NCBI GenBank assembly: GCA_002692965.1
Contig: NZNC01000005.1
Location: 62,001 to 126,000 of the forward strand
From: Haliea sp.
GTDB lineage: Bacteria; Pseudomonadota; Gammaproteobacteria; Pseudomonadales; Halieaceae
Direction: 5' to 3'
DNA: 64,000 nt
The position numbers and the translations under genes are program-made. The notes beneath the pieces are model-generated. The model saw only the letters and a list, made by a program, of their open reading frames with translations. It made no database searches and was not told the origin of the DNA. This document shows positions 10,953 through 25,947 of this stretch, piece after piece. The stretch's first letter is position 1, and each line of letters starts with the position of its first letter.

Positions 10953-10983
10953 TTGGCGCGCGGCCGGGGTCCTGTTTTATGAT
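10953..10983 (+). promoter_or_regulatory. Possible promoter for oadGAB
   Basis: TTGGCG and TATGAT are separated by 19 bases about 30 bases upstream of the oadG start, which itself carries a GAGGGGGG ribosome-binding site. The spacing is longer than ideal, so this is tentative. Confidence 0.3.
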
Positions 10984-11013
10984 GGGTCATCTATTTGTAC
11001 CGAGGGGGGGCCC

Positions 11014-11271
11014 ATGGACACGGGTCTGATGGCGCGGGGTTTCGAGCTGATGTTGTTCGGGATGACCGCGGTGGGTCTGTTCCTGACGCTTCTGGTGGTC
11101 GCGGTCACCCTGAGTGCCCGGGTCATGCAGCGCTGGTTCCCGGAGCCCGAGCCGGCACCGGCGCCGCGGCGCAGCGGACAGCCCTCCACCCCGGCCGCAG
11201 GGGCTCCGGCACCGGAAGTGGTCGCGGCCATTGCCGCCGCCCTTCACCAACACCGTTCACAGAGGCACTGA
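11014..11271 (+). CDS. oadG: Oxaloacetate decarboxylase Na+ pump, gamma subunit
   Basis: Small single-span subunit that holds the alpha and beta subunits of the Na+-translocating oxaloacetate decarboxylase together in the inner membrane. The 85-residue product has one hydrophobic helix (about residues 8-32, [20 protein letters not shown]) followed by an alanine/proline-rich tail, the usual OadG design. The proposed start has a strong GAGGGGGG ribosome-binding site. The stop lies five bases before the oadA start and oadB follows, so gene order GAB supports the call even though the sequence itself is poorly conserved. Confidence 0.9.
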   Translation: MDTGLMARGFELMLFGMTAVGLFLTLLVVAVTLSARVMQRWFPEPEPAPAPRRSGQPSTPAAGAPAPEVVAAIAAALHQHRSQRH

Positions 11272-11275
11272 GACC

Positions 11276-13096
11276 ATGGCCAAAAGCAAACAGCCGCTGG
11301 GCATCACCGATGTCGTGCTGCGCGATGCCCACCAGTCACTGCTGGCAACCCGTTTCCGTCTCGAGGACATGCTGCCGATTGCCGGCGAGCTGGACGAAGT
11401 CGGTTTCTGGTCGGTGGAGTCCTGGGGCGGTGCCACCTTCGATGCCTGTATCCGCTATCTCGGTGAAGATCCCTGGGAGCGGATCCGCGAGTTGAAGAAG
11501 GCCATGCCGAAAACCCGGCAGCAGATGCTGATCCGCGGCCAGAACATTCTCGGCTACCGGCACTACGCCGACGACGTGGTACGCAAGTTCGTCGAGCGGG
11601 CGGCGGTCAACGGGGTGGATGTCTTCCGCGTCTTCGATGCCATGAACGACATGCGCAATCTCGAGGTGGCCCTGCAGGCGGTGAAGGAGACGGGCCGCCA
11701 CGCCCAGGGCACCCTGTCCTACACCATCAGCCCAGTGCATACCCTGGACACCTGGGTGGACCTGGGCAAGCGCATCGAGGACATGGGGGCCGACTCCATC
11801 GCCATCAAGGACATGGCGGGTCTGCTGCGCCCCTACGAGGGCTACGAACTGGTGCGGCGGCTGAAGGAAAGCTGCAGCATTCCCATTCACATGCAGTGCC
11901 ACGCGACCACCGGGCTGTCCACGGCCACCATTCTCAAGTGCGTCGAGGCCGGTATCGACAACGTGGATACCTCCATCTCCTCCATGTCCATGACCTACGG
12001 GCATTCCCCCACGGAGTCAGTGGTGGCCATACTCGAGGGGACAGACCGGGATACCGGGCTGGACATTCACCGCCTCGAGGCGATTGCCGCGTACTTTCGC
12101 CAGGTGCGGCGCAAGTATGCAAAGTTCGAAGGTTCCCTGCGCGGGGTCGATTCGCGGATCCTGGTGGCCCAGGTGCCCGGGGGCATGCTCACCAACATGG
12201 AAAACCAGTTGCGCGAGCAGGGTGCCATCGATCGCATGGACGAGGTGCTGGAGGAGATCCCGCGGGTGCGCGAGGAACTTGGCTATATTCCCCTGGTCAC
12301 GCCGACCTCCCAGATCGTCGGCACTCAGGCGGTGCTCAACGTGCTCACCGGTGAACGTTACAAGTCGATATCCCGGGAGACCGCCGGCGTGCTGCGCGGC
12401 GAATACGGCGCCACGCCGGCGCCGGTGAACGAATCCCTGCAGCAGCGTGTGCTGGAGGGCGATGCACCGGTGACCTGTCGCCCGGCGGACTTGCTGGAAC
12501 CCGAGCTGGAAAGCCTGCAGGACGAGCTGGAGGCGCTGGCCCGGGAGCAGGATATCCGCCTGGCGGAGGACGAGCGGCGCATCGACGACGTCCTGACCTA
12601 CGCGCTGTTTCCCCAGGTCGGCCTGAAGTTCCTCTCCAACCGCGGTAACCCGGAGGCCTTCGAGCCGGCCCCGGACAGCGAGGCGACGGCCGCGCCGGCG
12701 ACAGCACCGAAGGCGCAAGACCGGTCCGCCCGGGAGGCGGGCGCTGCGGTTTATACCGTGAACGTCAACGGCCAGGCTTACGTGGTGGAAGTCAGCGAGG
12801 GCGGCGACATCCAGCAGCTGCAGCCCGCCGCGTCCGCACCTGCGGAGGCGGCGCCCGCCAATCAGACGGGCGGCGACAGCGGGGGCAAGCCGGTGCCGGC
12901 CCCCCTGGCCGGCAACATCGTACGGGTCAATGTGGCCGCCGGCGATGCGGTCGAAAGCGGCGAGGTCATCGTGGTCCTGGAAGCCATGAAAATGGAGACC
13001 GAAGTGCGTGCGCCCGCCGCCGGGCAGGTGCGGGCGGTCGAGGTGAAGGCCGGCGACAGCGTGGCTGTCGGCGATCCCCTGATTACCCTGGGCTGA
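11276..13096 (+). CDS. oadA: Oxaloacetate decarboxylase alpha subunit (biotin carboxyltransferase)
   Basis: Cytoplasmic subunit that transfers the carboxyl group of oxaloacetate to biotin, giving pyruvate; OadB then releases CO2 and pumps Na+. Order: carboxyltransferase TIM barrel (about residues 1-300; [29 protein letters not shown]), helical conserved domain, alanine/proline linker, and biotinyl domain at the C-terminus with EAMKMET and biotinylated Lys572, 35 residues from the end as expected. The open frame runs 54 codons further upstream through oadG, but the ATG at 11276 gives the standard N-terminus ([11 protein letters not shown]) and a 606-residue protein. Part of oadGAB. Confidence 0.97.
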   Translation: MAKSKQPLGITDVVLRDAHQSLLATRFRLEDMLPIAGELDEVGFWSVESWGGATFDACIRYLGEDPWERIRELKKAMPKTRQQMLIRGQNILGYRHYADDVVRKFVERAAVNGVDVFRVFDAMNDMRNLEVALQAVKETGRHAQGTLSYTISPVHTLDTWVDLGKRIEDMGADSIAIKDMAGLLRPYEGYELVRRLKESCSIPIHMQCHATTGLSTATILKCVEAGIDNVDTSISSMSMTYGHSPTESVVAILEGTDRDTGLDIHRLEAIAAYFRQVRRKYAKFEGSLRGVDSRILVAQVPGGMLTNMENQLREQGAIDRMDEVLEEIPRVREELGYIPLVTPTSQIVGTQAVLNVLTGERYKSISRETAGVLRGEYGATPAPVNESLQQRVLEGDAPVTCRPADLLEPELESLQDELEALAREQDIRLAEDERRIDDVLTYALFPQVGLKFLSNRGNPEAFEPAPDSEATAAPATAPKAQDRSAREAGAAVYTVNVNGQAYVVEVSEGGDIQQLQPAASAPAEAAPANQTGGDSGGKPVPAPLAGNIVRVNVAAGDAVESGEVIVVLEAMKMETEVRAPAAGQVRAVEVKAGDSVAVGDPLITLG

Positions 13097-13099
13097 TCC

Positions 13100-14401
13100 A
13101 TGGACAATCTGTTGCAGCTCTGGGGCGCCACTGGCCTCGCGCACATACAGCCCGGCCAGGCGATCATGATCGCGATTGGGCTGGTCCTGCTGTTCCTGGC
13201 CATTCGCAAGGGCTTCGAGCCGCTGTTGCTGGTGCCGATCGGATTCGGCGGCATCCTGGCCAACATTCCCGGCGGCGGCCTCGCCTGGTCCGCGGCAGAG
13301 GCGGCCCTGCACAGCGGTGACCCCGCCGTGCTGGCGGATATTGCGCGGGTGCTGGGAGCGGATGCGGCGCACGCAGACAGCCTGTTCAAGGTGCTGGCCG
13401 AGGCGCCGCCGATGCTGCTGCACGAGGCGACCATGGTGGCCCGGGGTGCAGGTTTCAGCGACGGCATGCTGCATGTGTTCTACAGCGTGGCGATCGCCAG
13501 CGGCGTGGCGCCCCTGGTGATCTTCATGGGGGTCGGTGCGATGACTGACTTCGGCCCCCTGCTGGCCAACCCGCGCACGCTGTTCCTCGGCGCCGCGGCG
13601 CAATTCGGGATTTTTGCCACGGTGCTGGGGGCGGTAGGGCTGAGTACCCTGGGGCTGATGGACTTCAGCCTCGCCGACGCCGCGGCGATTGGCATCATCG
13701 GCGGCGCCGACGGGCCGACCGCCATCTATGTTTCCAGTGTGCTGGCGCCCGATCTGCTCGGCCCGATCGCGGTGGCGGCCTATTCCTACATGGCCCTGGT
13801 ACCCCTGATACAGCCACCGATCATGCGCGCCCTGACCAGCGAGGCGGAGCGTCGCATTGAGATGACGCAGCTGCGCGTGGTCTCGCGGCGGGAAAAGATC
13901 GTATTCCCGTTGCTGCTGCTGATACTGGTGGCCCTGCTGCTGCCGGCGGCAGCGCCCCTGCTGGGCATGTTCTGCTTCGGCAACCTGATGCGCGAGAGTG
14001 GCGTGGTCGGGCGCCTGAGCGAGACGGCGCAGAATGCCCTGATCAATATCACCACGATTTTTCTCGGCCTGTCGGTGGGCTCCAAGCTGGTGGCGGACAA
14101 ATTCCTCGACCTCAACACCCTCGGCATTCTCGGTCTCGGGGTGGTGGCCTTCGCCATCGGTACCGCCTCCGGCATCCTGATCGCCAAGCTGATGAATCGC
14201 TTCAGTACGACACCGGTCAATCCCCTGATCGGCTCTGCCGGTGTTTCCGCAGTGCCGATGGCGGCGCGGGTCAGCAACAAAGTCGGGCTCGAGGCGAACC
14301 CCCACAATTACCTGCTGATGCATGCCATGGGCCCGAATGTGGCAGGCGTCGTGGGCTCCGCCGTGGCCGCCGGGGTGATGATCAGCCTGGTGGGAGGGTG
14401 A
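13100..14401 (+). CDS. oadB: Oxaloacetate decarboxylase beta subunit (Na+-pumping membrane subunit)
   Basis: Integral membrane subunit that decarboxylates carboxybiotin and exports Na+. The 433-residue hydrophobic protein shows family motifs: [20 protein letters not shown] near the N-terminus, the aspartate segment [13 protein letters not shown], and the late conserved segments [17 protein letters not shown] and [18 protein letters not shown]. It begins 3 bases after the oadA stop and closes the operon. A Na+ pump of this kind fits a marine lifestyle, which is inference. Confidence 0.97.
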   Translation: MDNLLQLWGATGLAHIQPGQAIMIAIGLVLLFLAIRKGFEPLLLVPIGFGGILANIPGGGLAWSAAEAALHSGDPAVLADIARVLGADAAHADSLFKVLAEAPPMLLHEATMVARGAGFSDGMLHVFYSVAIASGVAPLVIFMGVGAMTDFGPLLANPRTLFLGAAAQFGIFATVLGAVGLSTLGLMDFSLADAAAIGIIGGADGPTAIYVSSVLAPDLLGPIAVAAYSYMALVPLIQPPIMRALTSEAERRIEMTQLRVVSRREKIVFPLLLLILVALLLPAAAPLLGMFCFGNLMRESGVVGRLSETAQNALINITTIFLGLSVGSKLVADKFLDLNTLGILGLGVVAFAIGTASGILIAKLMNRFSTTPVNPLIGSAGVSAVPMAARVSNKVGLEANPHNYLLMHAMGPNVAGVVGSAVAAGVMISLVGG

Positions 14402-14416
14402 CTCCGCGCCGCGCCG

Positions 14417-14446
14417 TTGGTGCCGGGGCGATTATTTTTGTAAACT
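14417..14446 (+). promoter_or_regulatory. Possible accA promoter
   Basis: TTGGTG and TAAACT separated by 18 bases in the gap between oadB and accA would start transcription roughly 25 bases before the accA ATG. Hexamer match is moderate. Confidence 0.3.
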
Positions 14447-14479
14447 CCCCCTTCCACGTATCTGCCGAGCCGAGTGTGC

Positions 14480-15427
14480 ATGAACCCCAACTACCTTGAT
14501 TTTGAACAGCCCATTGCCGAGCTTGAAGTCAAGATCGAAGAGCTGCAGTTGGTGGGGTCGGACGCGGACATCAACATCAGCGAGGAAATCCGCACCCTGC
14601 GCGAGAAGAGCGCCAAGCTGACGGAGAAGATCTACTCCAACCTGAGTGCCTGGGATATCGTCAAGGTCGCGCGGCATCCGCAGCGGCCCTATACCCTGGA
14701 CTACATTCCGCGGATTTTCACCGATTTCGACGAGCTGCACGGCGATCGCCACTTCGGCGATGACCGCGCCATTGTCGGCGGCACCGCGCGGCTGCAGGGT
14801 CGCCCGGTCATGGTCATCGGCCAGGAAAAGGGGCGGGCGGTCAAGGACAAGGTCATGCGCAACTTCGGCATGCCCAAGCCCGAGGGCTATCGCAAGGCCC
14901 TGCGCCTGATGCAGATGGCCGAGCGCTTCCGCATGCCGGTGATCACCCTGATCGACACCCCGGGGGCCTACCCCGGCATCGATTCCGAGGAGCGCGGCAT
15001 CAGCGAGGCGATTGCCCAGAACCTCGCGGTGATGTCGCGCCTTTCCACGCCGGTCATCTGTGTGGTGATCGGCGAAGGCAGTTCCGGCGGCGCCCTGGGG
15101 ATCGGCGTCGGCGATCACCTGGCGATGCTGCAGTACTCGACCTATTTCGTGATCTCCCCGGAAGGCTGCGCCAACATCATCTGGAAGAGCAGCGAACACG
15201 CGCCGGATGCGGCCCAGGCGATGGGGGTGACTTCCTCCGTACTGCAGGACCTGGGCATCGTCGATGCCACCATTCCCGAGCCCATGGGCGGCGCCCACCG
15301 CGACGTCGACAGGATGGCCGAGCGCATTCAGTCGCACCTGGTCACCCAGCTCGAGAAGCTCTCCGCGATTCCCACCGACCAGATGCTGGAACAGCGCTAC
15401 CAGCGTCTGATGTCCTACGGCAACTGA
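14480..15427 (+). CDS. accA: Acetyl-CoA carboxylase carboxyltransferase subunit alpha
   Basis: Alpha chain of the carboxyltransferase that moves CO2 from biotin-BCCP to acetyl-CoA, the first committed step of fatty-acid synthesis. The ATG at 14480 is preferred over an upstream GTG because it gives the canonical N-terminus [16 protein letters not shown]. Recognisable segments are [24 protein letters not shown] (DDRAIVGG), [11 protein letters not shown] and [15 protein letters not shown]. The 315-residue length matches the family. accD and the biotin carboxylase genes are not in the window. tilS follows 23 bases later and is probably co-transcribed. Confidence 0.97.
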   Translation: MNPNYLDFEQPIAELEVKIEELQLVGSDADINISEEIRTLREKSAKLTEKIYSNLSAWDIVKVARHPQRPYTLDYIPRIFTDFDELHGDRHFGDDRAIVGGTARLQGRPVMVIGQEKGRAVKDKVMRNFGMPKPEGYRKALRLMQMAERFRMPVITLIDTPGAYPGIDSEERGISEAIAQNLAVMSRLSTPVICVVIGEGSSGGALGIGVGDHLAMLQYSTYFVISPEGCANIIWKSSEHAPDAAQAMGVTSSVLQDLGIVDATIPEPMGGAHRDVDRMAERIQSHLVTQLEKLSAIPTDQMLEQRYQRLMSYGN

Positions 15428-15450
15428 GCCGCCTCGCACGGCGGCGTCCC

Positions 15451-20775
<5,325 letters not shown>

Positions 20776-20776
20776 C

Positions 20777-21082
20777 ATGCGCCTGCTCCTGCTGGGCCTG
20801 CTCCTGCTGCTGCTGGTGTTGCAGTACCGCCTGTGGTTTGCCGAGGGCAGCCTGGCGGAGCGCGCACGTCTGCGCGAAGAAGTGGTCGAGCAGGAAGCGC
20901 TCAACGCGGAGTTGCGCGCCCGCAATGCGGTGATCGAGCGCGACGTTCTGGAGTTGAAGTCCGGCAAGGAAGGCCTGGAGCAGCGCGCCCGGGAGCAGCT
21001 GGGACTGATTCGCGAGGGCGAGGTGTTTTACCAGTTCCAGCAGGACGCGGAACCGGCAGCGGACGCTAACGACGATGAGTGA
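20777..21082 (+). CDS. ftsB: Cell division protein FtsB
   Basis: Bitopic divisome protein that forms the FtsQLB complex and helps trigger septal peptidoglycan synthesis. A single N-terminal membrane span (about residues 3-18, LLLLGLLLLLLVLQYRLWF) is followed by a heptad-like coiled coil (about 25-70) and the conserved tail REQLGLIREGEVFYQF. Length 101, as in E. coli. Its last bases overlap the ispD start by 8 bases. The eno-ftsB-ispD order is conserved and supports the call for this short protein. Confidence 0.95.
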   Translation: MRLLLLGLLLLLLVLQYRLWFAEGSLAERARLREEVVEQEALNAELRARNAVIERDVLELKSGKEGLEQRAREQLGLIREGEVFYQFQQDAEPAADANDDE

Positions 21083-21773
21083 ATCGCGTTGCTGGGGGGT
21101 GATTCCCGCGGCGGGCAGCGGCAGTCGCATGGCGGCCGGGCTGCCCAAGCAATATCTCGAAGTGGCCGGCAAGCCACTCATTCGCCACGCCCTGGAGGCC
21201 CTGTTGCAGCTGCCGGATATCGCCGGCGTCTGTGTCGCGGTGCAGGCCGGTGACCACCGTGCCCGGGCCTTGGCCAGCGAGCCGCGGGCGAGGCTGATCC
21301 ACGGTGGTGCGACCCGGGCCGACTCCGTCCTGGCGGCCCTGGGGGCGCTGGCCGAGCAGGCGGCGCCCCAGGACTGGGTTCTGGTTCACGACGCCGCGCG
21401 CCCCTGCCTCTCGCAGGATGACCTGCAGGGCCTGGTCGAGCGCGTGCGGTCGACCGCGACCGGCGCGCTGCTGGCGCTGCCGGTAGTGGATACCCTCAAG
21501 CGGGTCGATGCCCGGGGGCGTGTCCAGGCCACGGTGCCGCGCGCGGATCTCTGGCGCGCGCAGACCCCGCAGATGTTCCGCCTGGGCGAGCTGAAATTGG
21601 CGCTGGAGCGCGCGCTGGCCGCCGGCGTGGAGGTGACCGACGAGGCCTCCGCGATGGAGTGGGCCGGTCACCCGGTGCAGGTGGTGGCCGGTAATCCGCG
21701 CAATATCAAGGTGACAGTTCCCGCCGACCTGGCGCTGGCCAGGCTCTACCTGACAGAGGCAGCGACAGCATGA
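21075..21773 (+). CDS. ispD: 2-C-methyl-D-erythritol 4-phosphate cytidylyltransferase
   Basis: Third step of the MEP isoprenoid pathway: joins CTP and MEP to CDP-ME. The nucleotide-binding N-terminus [28 protein letters not shown] is clear, with HDAARPC and the C-terminal [26 protein letters not shown] segment typical of IspD. Length 232. It overlaps ftsB at the start and ispF by 4 bases at the end (ATGA), which points to translational coupling. Its presence shows that this organism makes isoprenoids by the MEP route. Confidence 0.97.
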   Translation: MSESRCWGVIPAAGSGSRMAAGLPKQYLEVAGKPLIRHALEALLQLPDIAGVCVAVQAGDHRARALASEPRARLIHGGATRADSVLAALGALAEQAAPQDWVLVHDAARPCLSQDDLQGLVERVRSTATGALLALPVVDTLKRVDARGRVQATVPRADLWRAQTPQMFRLGELKLALERALAAGVEVTDEASAMEWAGHPVQVVAGNPRNIKVTVPADLALARLYLTEAATA

Positions 21774-22258
21774 GTGACATGCGCATTGGTCACGGCTACG
21801 ACGTTCATCGCTTCGGTGACGGCGACCATGTGGTGATCGGCGGCGTACGTATCCCCCATAGCCAGGGCTTGATTGCCCATTCCGATGGCGACGTGCTCAT
21901 CCACGCCCTCTGCGATGCCCTGCTCGGGGCCCTGGGCCGCGGCGATATTGGCCACCATTTTCCCGACGACGATCCGGCCCTGGCCGGTGTGGACAGCCGC
22001 CTCCTGCTTCGCCGCGTGGTGGCGGACATGCGGCGTGCCGGCTGGCGATTGGTCAACGCCGACAGCACCGTGATCGCCCAGGCGCCCAAGCTGGCGGGGC
22101 ACGTTCCGGCCATGCGCGAGCACCTGGCGGCGGACCTGGGGGTGGCGCCGGCGCAGGTCAATATCAAGGCGACAACGACCGAGGGCCTCGGCTTTGCGGG
22201 CCGCAAAGAGGGGCTTGCCGCCCACGCGGTGGTGCTGCTGGCGGAGCAGGGGGTGTGA
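21770..22258 (+). CDS. ispF: 2-C-methyl-D-erythritol 2,4-cyclodiphosphate synthase
   Basis: Cyclises CDP-ME 2-phosphate to MEcPP with release of CMP. Metal ligands D11, H13 (GYDVHRF) and H45 (IHAL) are present, as are AHSDGD and the phosphate-binding FPDDD segment, and the late motif [22 protein letters not shown]. Length 162. The start overlaps the ispD stop by 4 bases and the stop overlaps the truD start by 4 bases. Confidence 0.97.
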   Translation: MSDMRIGHGYDVHRFGDGDHVVIGGVRIPHSQGLIAHSDGDVLIHALCDALLGALGRGDIGHHFPDDDPALAGVDSRLLLRRVVADMRRAGWRLVNADSTVIAQAPKLAGHVPAMREHLAADLGVAPAQVNIKATTTEGLGFAGRKEGLAAHAVVLLAEQGV

Positions 22259-23304
22259 GCGGGCCCTTGCCGCGCGCCCATGGCGAACTGCTGGGTCGCG
22301 CCACCCTGCGCGCCGTGCCCGAGGACTTCGTGGTAATCGAAGAACTCGGCTTCGAGCCAGAGGGGGAGGGCGAACACGCCTTTCTCTACCTGGAGAAGCG
22401 CGGCCTGAATACCGCCGAGCTGCAGCAGCGCCTGGCCGACCTGAGCGGTATTCCCCTGGTGGATATCAGTTTCAGCGGCCTCAAGGACCGCCACGCCCTG
22501 ACCCGCCAGTGGTTCAGCGTGCGTCTCGCCGGCCGTCCGGAGCCCGACTGGAGCGCTCTCGAGGTGGCCGGCGAGGTGCGTGTGCTCGACCTGACGCGGC
22601 ACCCGCGGAAATTGCGTCGGGGCGTGCACCGGGGCAACCGCTTCGAATTGCATTTGCGCGATTGCGATGCGGAGCCCGAGGCCCTGGCGGCGCGCCTGCA
22701 GTGCCTGCGCGAGCAGGGCGTGCCCAATTATTTTGGCGAGCAGCGTTTTGGCCGCGGTGGCAATACCGAGCGGCAGGCCCGGGACTGGGCGGCGCGATCC
22801 GGCCGCCGGGTCTCCCGGGGGCGGCGCGGCCTCTACCTGTCAGCCCTGCGCGCCAGTTTGTTCAACCGGCTGCTGGCACGACGCGTCGAGGCGGGCAGCT
22901 GGAACCAGCTCGAGGCCGGCGATGTCGGCATGCTGCACGGCTCCCGCAGTCTGTTTCCCTGCCCCGAGGTGGACGCCGAACTGGCCCGGCGCTGCGCCAG
23001 TGGCGACCTCCACCCGGGGCTGCCGCTCTGGGGGCGGGGCAAAGTGCTCCAGAGTGAAGCCCAGTGGCAGCGGCAGCTGGCCTGGCTCGAGGAAGACCTC
23101 GCCCTGTGTCGCTTTCTGGAAGCCCAGGGTCTGCAGCTCGACTGGCGCCGCACTCGCCTGTGGCCGGATGACTTTTCCTGGCAGTTTTGTGATGATGGCG
23201 GGCTGAGACTGGGCTTCAGTTTGGGGCCCGGTGGCTACGCCACATCGGTGTTGGCGGAACTGGTGGACTATGGGGACAGGGGCGAGATCAGTGAGCAAGC
23301 ATGA
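22255..23304 (+). CDS. truD: tRNA pseudouridine(13) synthase
   Basis: Isomerises U13 in tRNA-Glu. The catalytic aspartate D78 sits in [17 protein letters not shown], and [17 protein letters not shown] is the other TruD hallmark. The start is GTG at 22255, overlapping the ispF TGA; the resulting 349-residue length matches E. coli TruD. In Pseudomonas and E. coli surE follows truD, but here pcm comes directly after it. Confidence 0.95.
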   Translation: MSGPLPRAHGELLGRATLRAVPEDFVVIEELGFEPEGEGEHAFLYLEKRGLNTAELQQRLADLSGIPLVDISFSGLKDRHALTRQWFSVRLAGRPEPDWSALEVAGEVRVLDLTRHPRKLRRGVHRGNRFELHLRDCDAEPEALAARLQCLREQGVPNYFGEQRFGRGGNTERQARDWAARSGRRVSRGRRGLYLSALRASLFNRLLARRVEAGSWNQLEAGDVGMLHGSRSLFPCPEVDAELARRCASGDLHPGLPLWGRGKVLQSEAQWQRQLAWLEEDLALCRFLEAQGLQLDWRRTRLWPDDFSWQFCDDGGLRLGFSLGPGGYATSVLAELVDYGDRGEISEQA

Positions 23305-23320
23305 TCTCAGCGGAATCGGC

Positions 23321-23953
23321 ATGACCTCCCAGCGTACCCGGGAGCGCCTGGTGGCGCGTCTGGCGGAGCAGGGCATTCGCAACCAGGCTGTGCTGGATGT
23401 GCTGCGCAGCACGCCGCGCCATCTGTTCCTCGACGAGGCCATGGCCCACCGCGCCTACGAGGACATCGCCCTGCCCATCGGCTTTCAGCAGACCCTGTCC
23501 CAGCCCTGGGTGGTTGCCCGCATGACCGAGCTGTTGCTGGAACTGGGTCCGCGCAATCGGGTGCTGGAAATCGGTACCGGCTCCGGCTACCAGACCGCCG
23601 TGCTGGCCCAACTGGTGGATGAGGTATTTACGGTGGAGCGCATTCGCCCCCTGCAGGAACGCGCCCGCCAACGCCTGCGCCAGCTCAAACTGCGCAACGT
23701 GCGTTACCGGCATGCCGACGGTCACTTTGGCTGGGCCGAGGAAGGCCCCTACGACGGCATTCTCAGCACCGCGGCCCCCGAGACGATTCCGGAGGAACTG
23801 CTGCAGCAGCTGGCCCCCGGCGGCTGCCTGGTGATTCCCGTCGGCGGCAGTGCCCAGCACCTGCAGGTTGTCACCCGCAGTCACGAGGGCTTCGATACCC
23901 GCATCGTCGACGCGGTGCGCTTCGTGCCCCTGCGTCCCGGCACGGTGAAGTAG
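23321..23953 (+). CDS. pcm: Protein-L-isoaspartate O-methyltransferase
   Basis: Repairs age-damaged proteins by methylating L-isoaspartyl residues with S-adenosylmethionine. The SAM-binding motif [18 protein letters not shown] is intact, and the N-terminus [14 protein letters not shown] matches the Pseudomonas-type protein, which is why I choose the ATG at 23321. An in-frame GTG at 23291, inside the end of truD, would add 10 residues and give direct coupling. With 210 residues the protein is full length. The PopT-like gene starts 4 bases downstream. Confidence 0.95.
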   Translation: MTSQRTRERLVARLAEQGIRNQAVLDVLRSTPRHLFLDEAMAHRAYEDIALPIGFQQTLSQPWVVARMTELLLELGPRNRVLEIGTGSGYQTAVLAQLVDEVFTVERIRPLQERARQRLRQLKLRNVRYRHADGHFGWAEEGPYDGILSTAAPETIPEELLQQLAPGGCLVIPVGGSAQHLQVVTRSHEGFDTRIVDAVRFVPLRPGTVK

Positions 23954-23957
23954 CGCG

Positions 23958-24872
23958 ATGACACTCTGGGGGATCTATCTGCGCGGTGCACTGATGGGAG
24001 CCGCTGACATCGTGCCCGGCGTCTCCGGCGGCACCATGGCATTCATCACCGGTATTTACGATCGTTTGCTGGCGGCGCTGCGCTGCCTCGACCTGGCCGC
24101 CCTGCGCATGCTCCTGCGCGGTCAGTGGCGCTCCGCCTGGCAGCATGTCGACGGCAACTTTCTGGCCGCGCTGCTGGCCGGCATCCTCACCAGTGTGGTG
24201 ACCCTGGCGCGGGGGATCAGCTGGTTGCTGGCCCACTATCCGGTGCCCCTGTGGGCGTTTTTCTTCGGCCTGATCCTGGCCTCCGCGCTGGTGGTGCTGC
24301 GCCAGGTAGCCTATTGGCGCCCGGGGCAGTGGCTGGCCCTGGGCTCGGGGGCAGGCCTCGCCGCGGTGGTGGCCCTCTCGCCGAGCCTGGCGCCCGTGGA
24401 GCCAGGCCTGCTCAGTGTCTTCCTGGCCGGGTTTATCGCCATCTGTGCCATGATCCTGCCGGGGATTTCCGGCAGTTTTATCCTGGTGCTGCTGGGCATG
24501 TATACGCCGATCCTGGGCGCGCTGCGCGACCTGCAGCCGGAGGTGCTACTGGTGTTCGCCCTCGGTGCGGGCTCGGGGCTGCTCTGTTTTTCGCGCCTGC
24601 TGCACTGGCTGCTGCGCCACTATCACGCCCTGACCATGGCGCTGCTCACCGGCTTCCTGGCGGGCTCGCTGCTGGTGGTCTGGCCCTGGAAGCGTCCCTT
24701 GAGCTGGGTGATGGGGAGCGACGGTGAACCGCGCCCGGTACAGGAAGTGCCGGTCTCCCCCGGCGCCTTCGCCGAGCTGGGCGCCGACCCCTATCTGCTG
24801 CCCTGCCTGCTGTTGATGGTCGGGGGCTTTCTCCTGGTCTGGTGGCTCGAGCGGCGCTGGGGGCAGTCATGA
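23958..24872 (+). CDS. DUF368 membrane protein (PopT-type undecaprenyl-phosphate translocase)
   Basis: Polytopic inner-membrane protein of the DUF368 family. Members of this family (PopT) have been reported to return undecaprenyl phosphate, the lipid carrier of cell-wall synthesis, to the inner leaflet. The family hallmark ADIVPGVSGGTMAFI occurs near residue 16, and the second conserved block GFIAICAMILPGISGSFIL follows at about residue 157, as expected from the internal repeat of the family. About eight hydrophobic segments over 304 residues. The stop overlaps the nlpD start (ATGA), so it is translationally coupled to a septal cell-wall hydrolysis activator. Function is by family; not shown here. 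Confidence 0.9.
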   Translation: MTLWGIYLRGALMGAADIVPGVSGGTMAFITGIYDRLLAALRCLDLAALRMLLRGQWRSAWQHVDGNFLAALLAGILTSVVTLARGISWLLAHYPVPLWAFFFGLILASALVVLRQVAYWRPGQWLALGSGAGLAAVVALSPSLAPVEPGLLSVFLAGFIAICAMILPGISGSFILVLLGMYTPILGALRDLQPEVLLVFALGAGSGLLCFSRLLHWLLRHYHALTMALLTGFLAGSLLVVWPWKRPLSWVMGSDGEPRPVQEVPVSPGAFAELGADPYLLPCLLLMVGGFLLVWWLERRWGQS

Positions 24873-25846
24873 AGGCGGCGCTGGTGTATCGACTGCCGAC
24901 GCTGCTCGGGCTGCTCTTGCTCGGCGCCTGTGTGGCCCATGCGCCGGCACCGATCGAGGATCGGCGCAGCCCCGCACGGGTCCAGGACCCGCGGGAGTTC
25001 TATACCGTGTCGCCCGGCGACACCCTGTATTCCATCGCTTTCCGCTTTGGCCTGGATTACCGCAGGGTCGCCCGCATCAACGCTATCCCCGCGCCCTATA
25101 CCATCTATCCCGGGCAGCGCATCCTGGTACGCGGCGCGGAAGATCCGGCACCGCCACCGAAGGCGCCGCAGCGGGTGGCGGTGGCACCGGCCGGCGACTC
25201 GCGCCCGGCGCCGGGACAGGTGATTGTGCGCCCGGCGTCCCCCGGGTCGGCGCCGGTCAATAGCGGCGCAGGGTCCGGTTCGGGATTGACACCGGAGCCG
25301 ATGCCGCGCAGCGGCGATCCCGCTGCGCCCGTGGGGCCAGCCGCGGGCGAATCGCCCGCCCGGGAGCCTGCGGCGGTCACACCGACCGCCCCGGCCACAG
25401 CACCCGCCCCGGCTGCACCTGCCGTGACACCAGCGGCGCCGGTGCCGAAACCGGCGGCAAGCTCTCCCCCAAGCGGCCCCGTGAGCCGCTGGCAGTGGCC
25501 CAGTGACGGCCGTGTCATCCGGGGTTTTTCGTCCACGGTGCACAAGGGGGTCGATATTGACGGTCAGCGCGGTGATCCGGTCCGCGCGGCAGCACCGGGA
25601 CAGGTGGTCTACGCCGGTACCGGCATTGTCGGCTTTGGCGAATTGATTATCGTCAAGCACGACGACACCCATCTGAGCGCCTATGGTCACAACGACCGCT
25701 TGCTGGTGCGCGAAGGGGACAGCGTCGCCGCCGGGCAGAAGATCGCCGAGAAGGGTGATTCGGGCACTGACAGCGTCAAGTTGCACTTTGAAATTCGCCG
25801 CGAGGGCAAGCCGGTGGACCCCCTCGGGCTGCTGCCGCGACGCTGA
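24869..25846 (+). CDS. nlpD: NlpD-type murein hydrolase activator lipoprotein
   Basis: Outer-membrane lipoprotein that activates the amidase AmiC during septum splitting. The signal peptide ends in the lipobox LLGAC (Cys21). A LysM domain follows (about residues 46-90, YTVSPGDTLYSIAFRFG), then a proline/alanine-rich linker and a C-terminal LytM/M23 domain (about 215-325). That domain keeps HKGVDI but has KLHFEIR where active enzymes have HxH, so it is degenerate, as in other NlpD proteins, and should regulate rather than cut. The ATG at 24869 is preferred over a GTG nine codons upstream. It precedes rpoS in the conserved order; the main rpoS promoter usually lies inside nlpD. Confidence 0.94.
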   Translation: MKAALVYRLPTLLGLLLLGACVAHAPAPIEDRRSPARVQDPREFYTVSPGDTLYSIAFRFGLDYRRVARINAIPAPYTIYPGQRILVRGAEDPAPPPKAPQRVAVAPAGDSRPAPGQVIVRPASPGSAPVNSGAGSGSGLTPEPMPRSGDPAAPVGPAAGESPAREPAAVTPTAPATAPAPAAPAVTPAAPVPKPAASSPPSGPVSRWQWPSDGRVIRGFSSTVHKGVDIDGQRGDPVRAAAPGQVVYAGTGIVGFGELIIVKHDDTHLSAYGHNDRLLVREGDSVAAGQKIAEKGDSGTDSVKLHFEIRREGKPVDPLGLLPRR

Positions 25847-25947
25847 GCGCCGCACCGGTCGCGCTTGTCTTGTGACCTGAGTCTGGAGTAGTCTGTCAAG
25901 TCGGCAGCATTCAGCTTCAGCCCGAGCGCAGCGGACGAGGTGTGGCC

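Noticed and set aside
12017-14323. 768-codon open frame on the minus strand opposite oadA and oadB
   Set aside because: It is the antisense shadow of two well-conserved genes in GC-rich DNA; its product is His/Gln/Arg-rich without family motifs.
25505-25846. NlpD C-terminal domain as an active M23 endopeptidase
   Set aside because: The last metal motif reads KLHFE, lacking the first His of HxH, as in non-catalytic NlpD activators.
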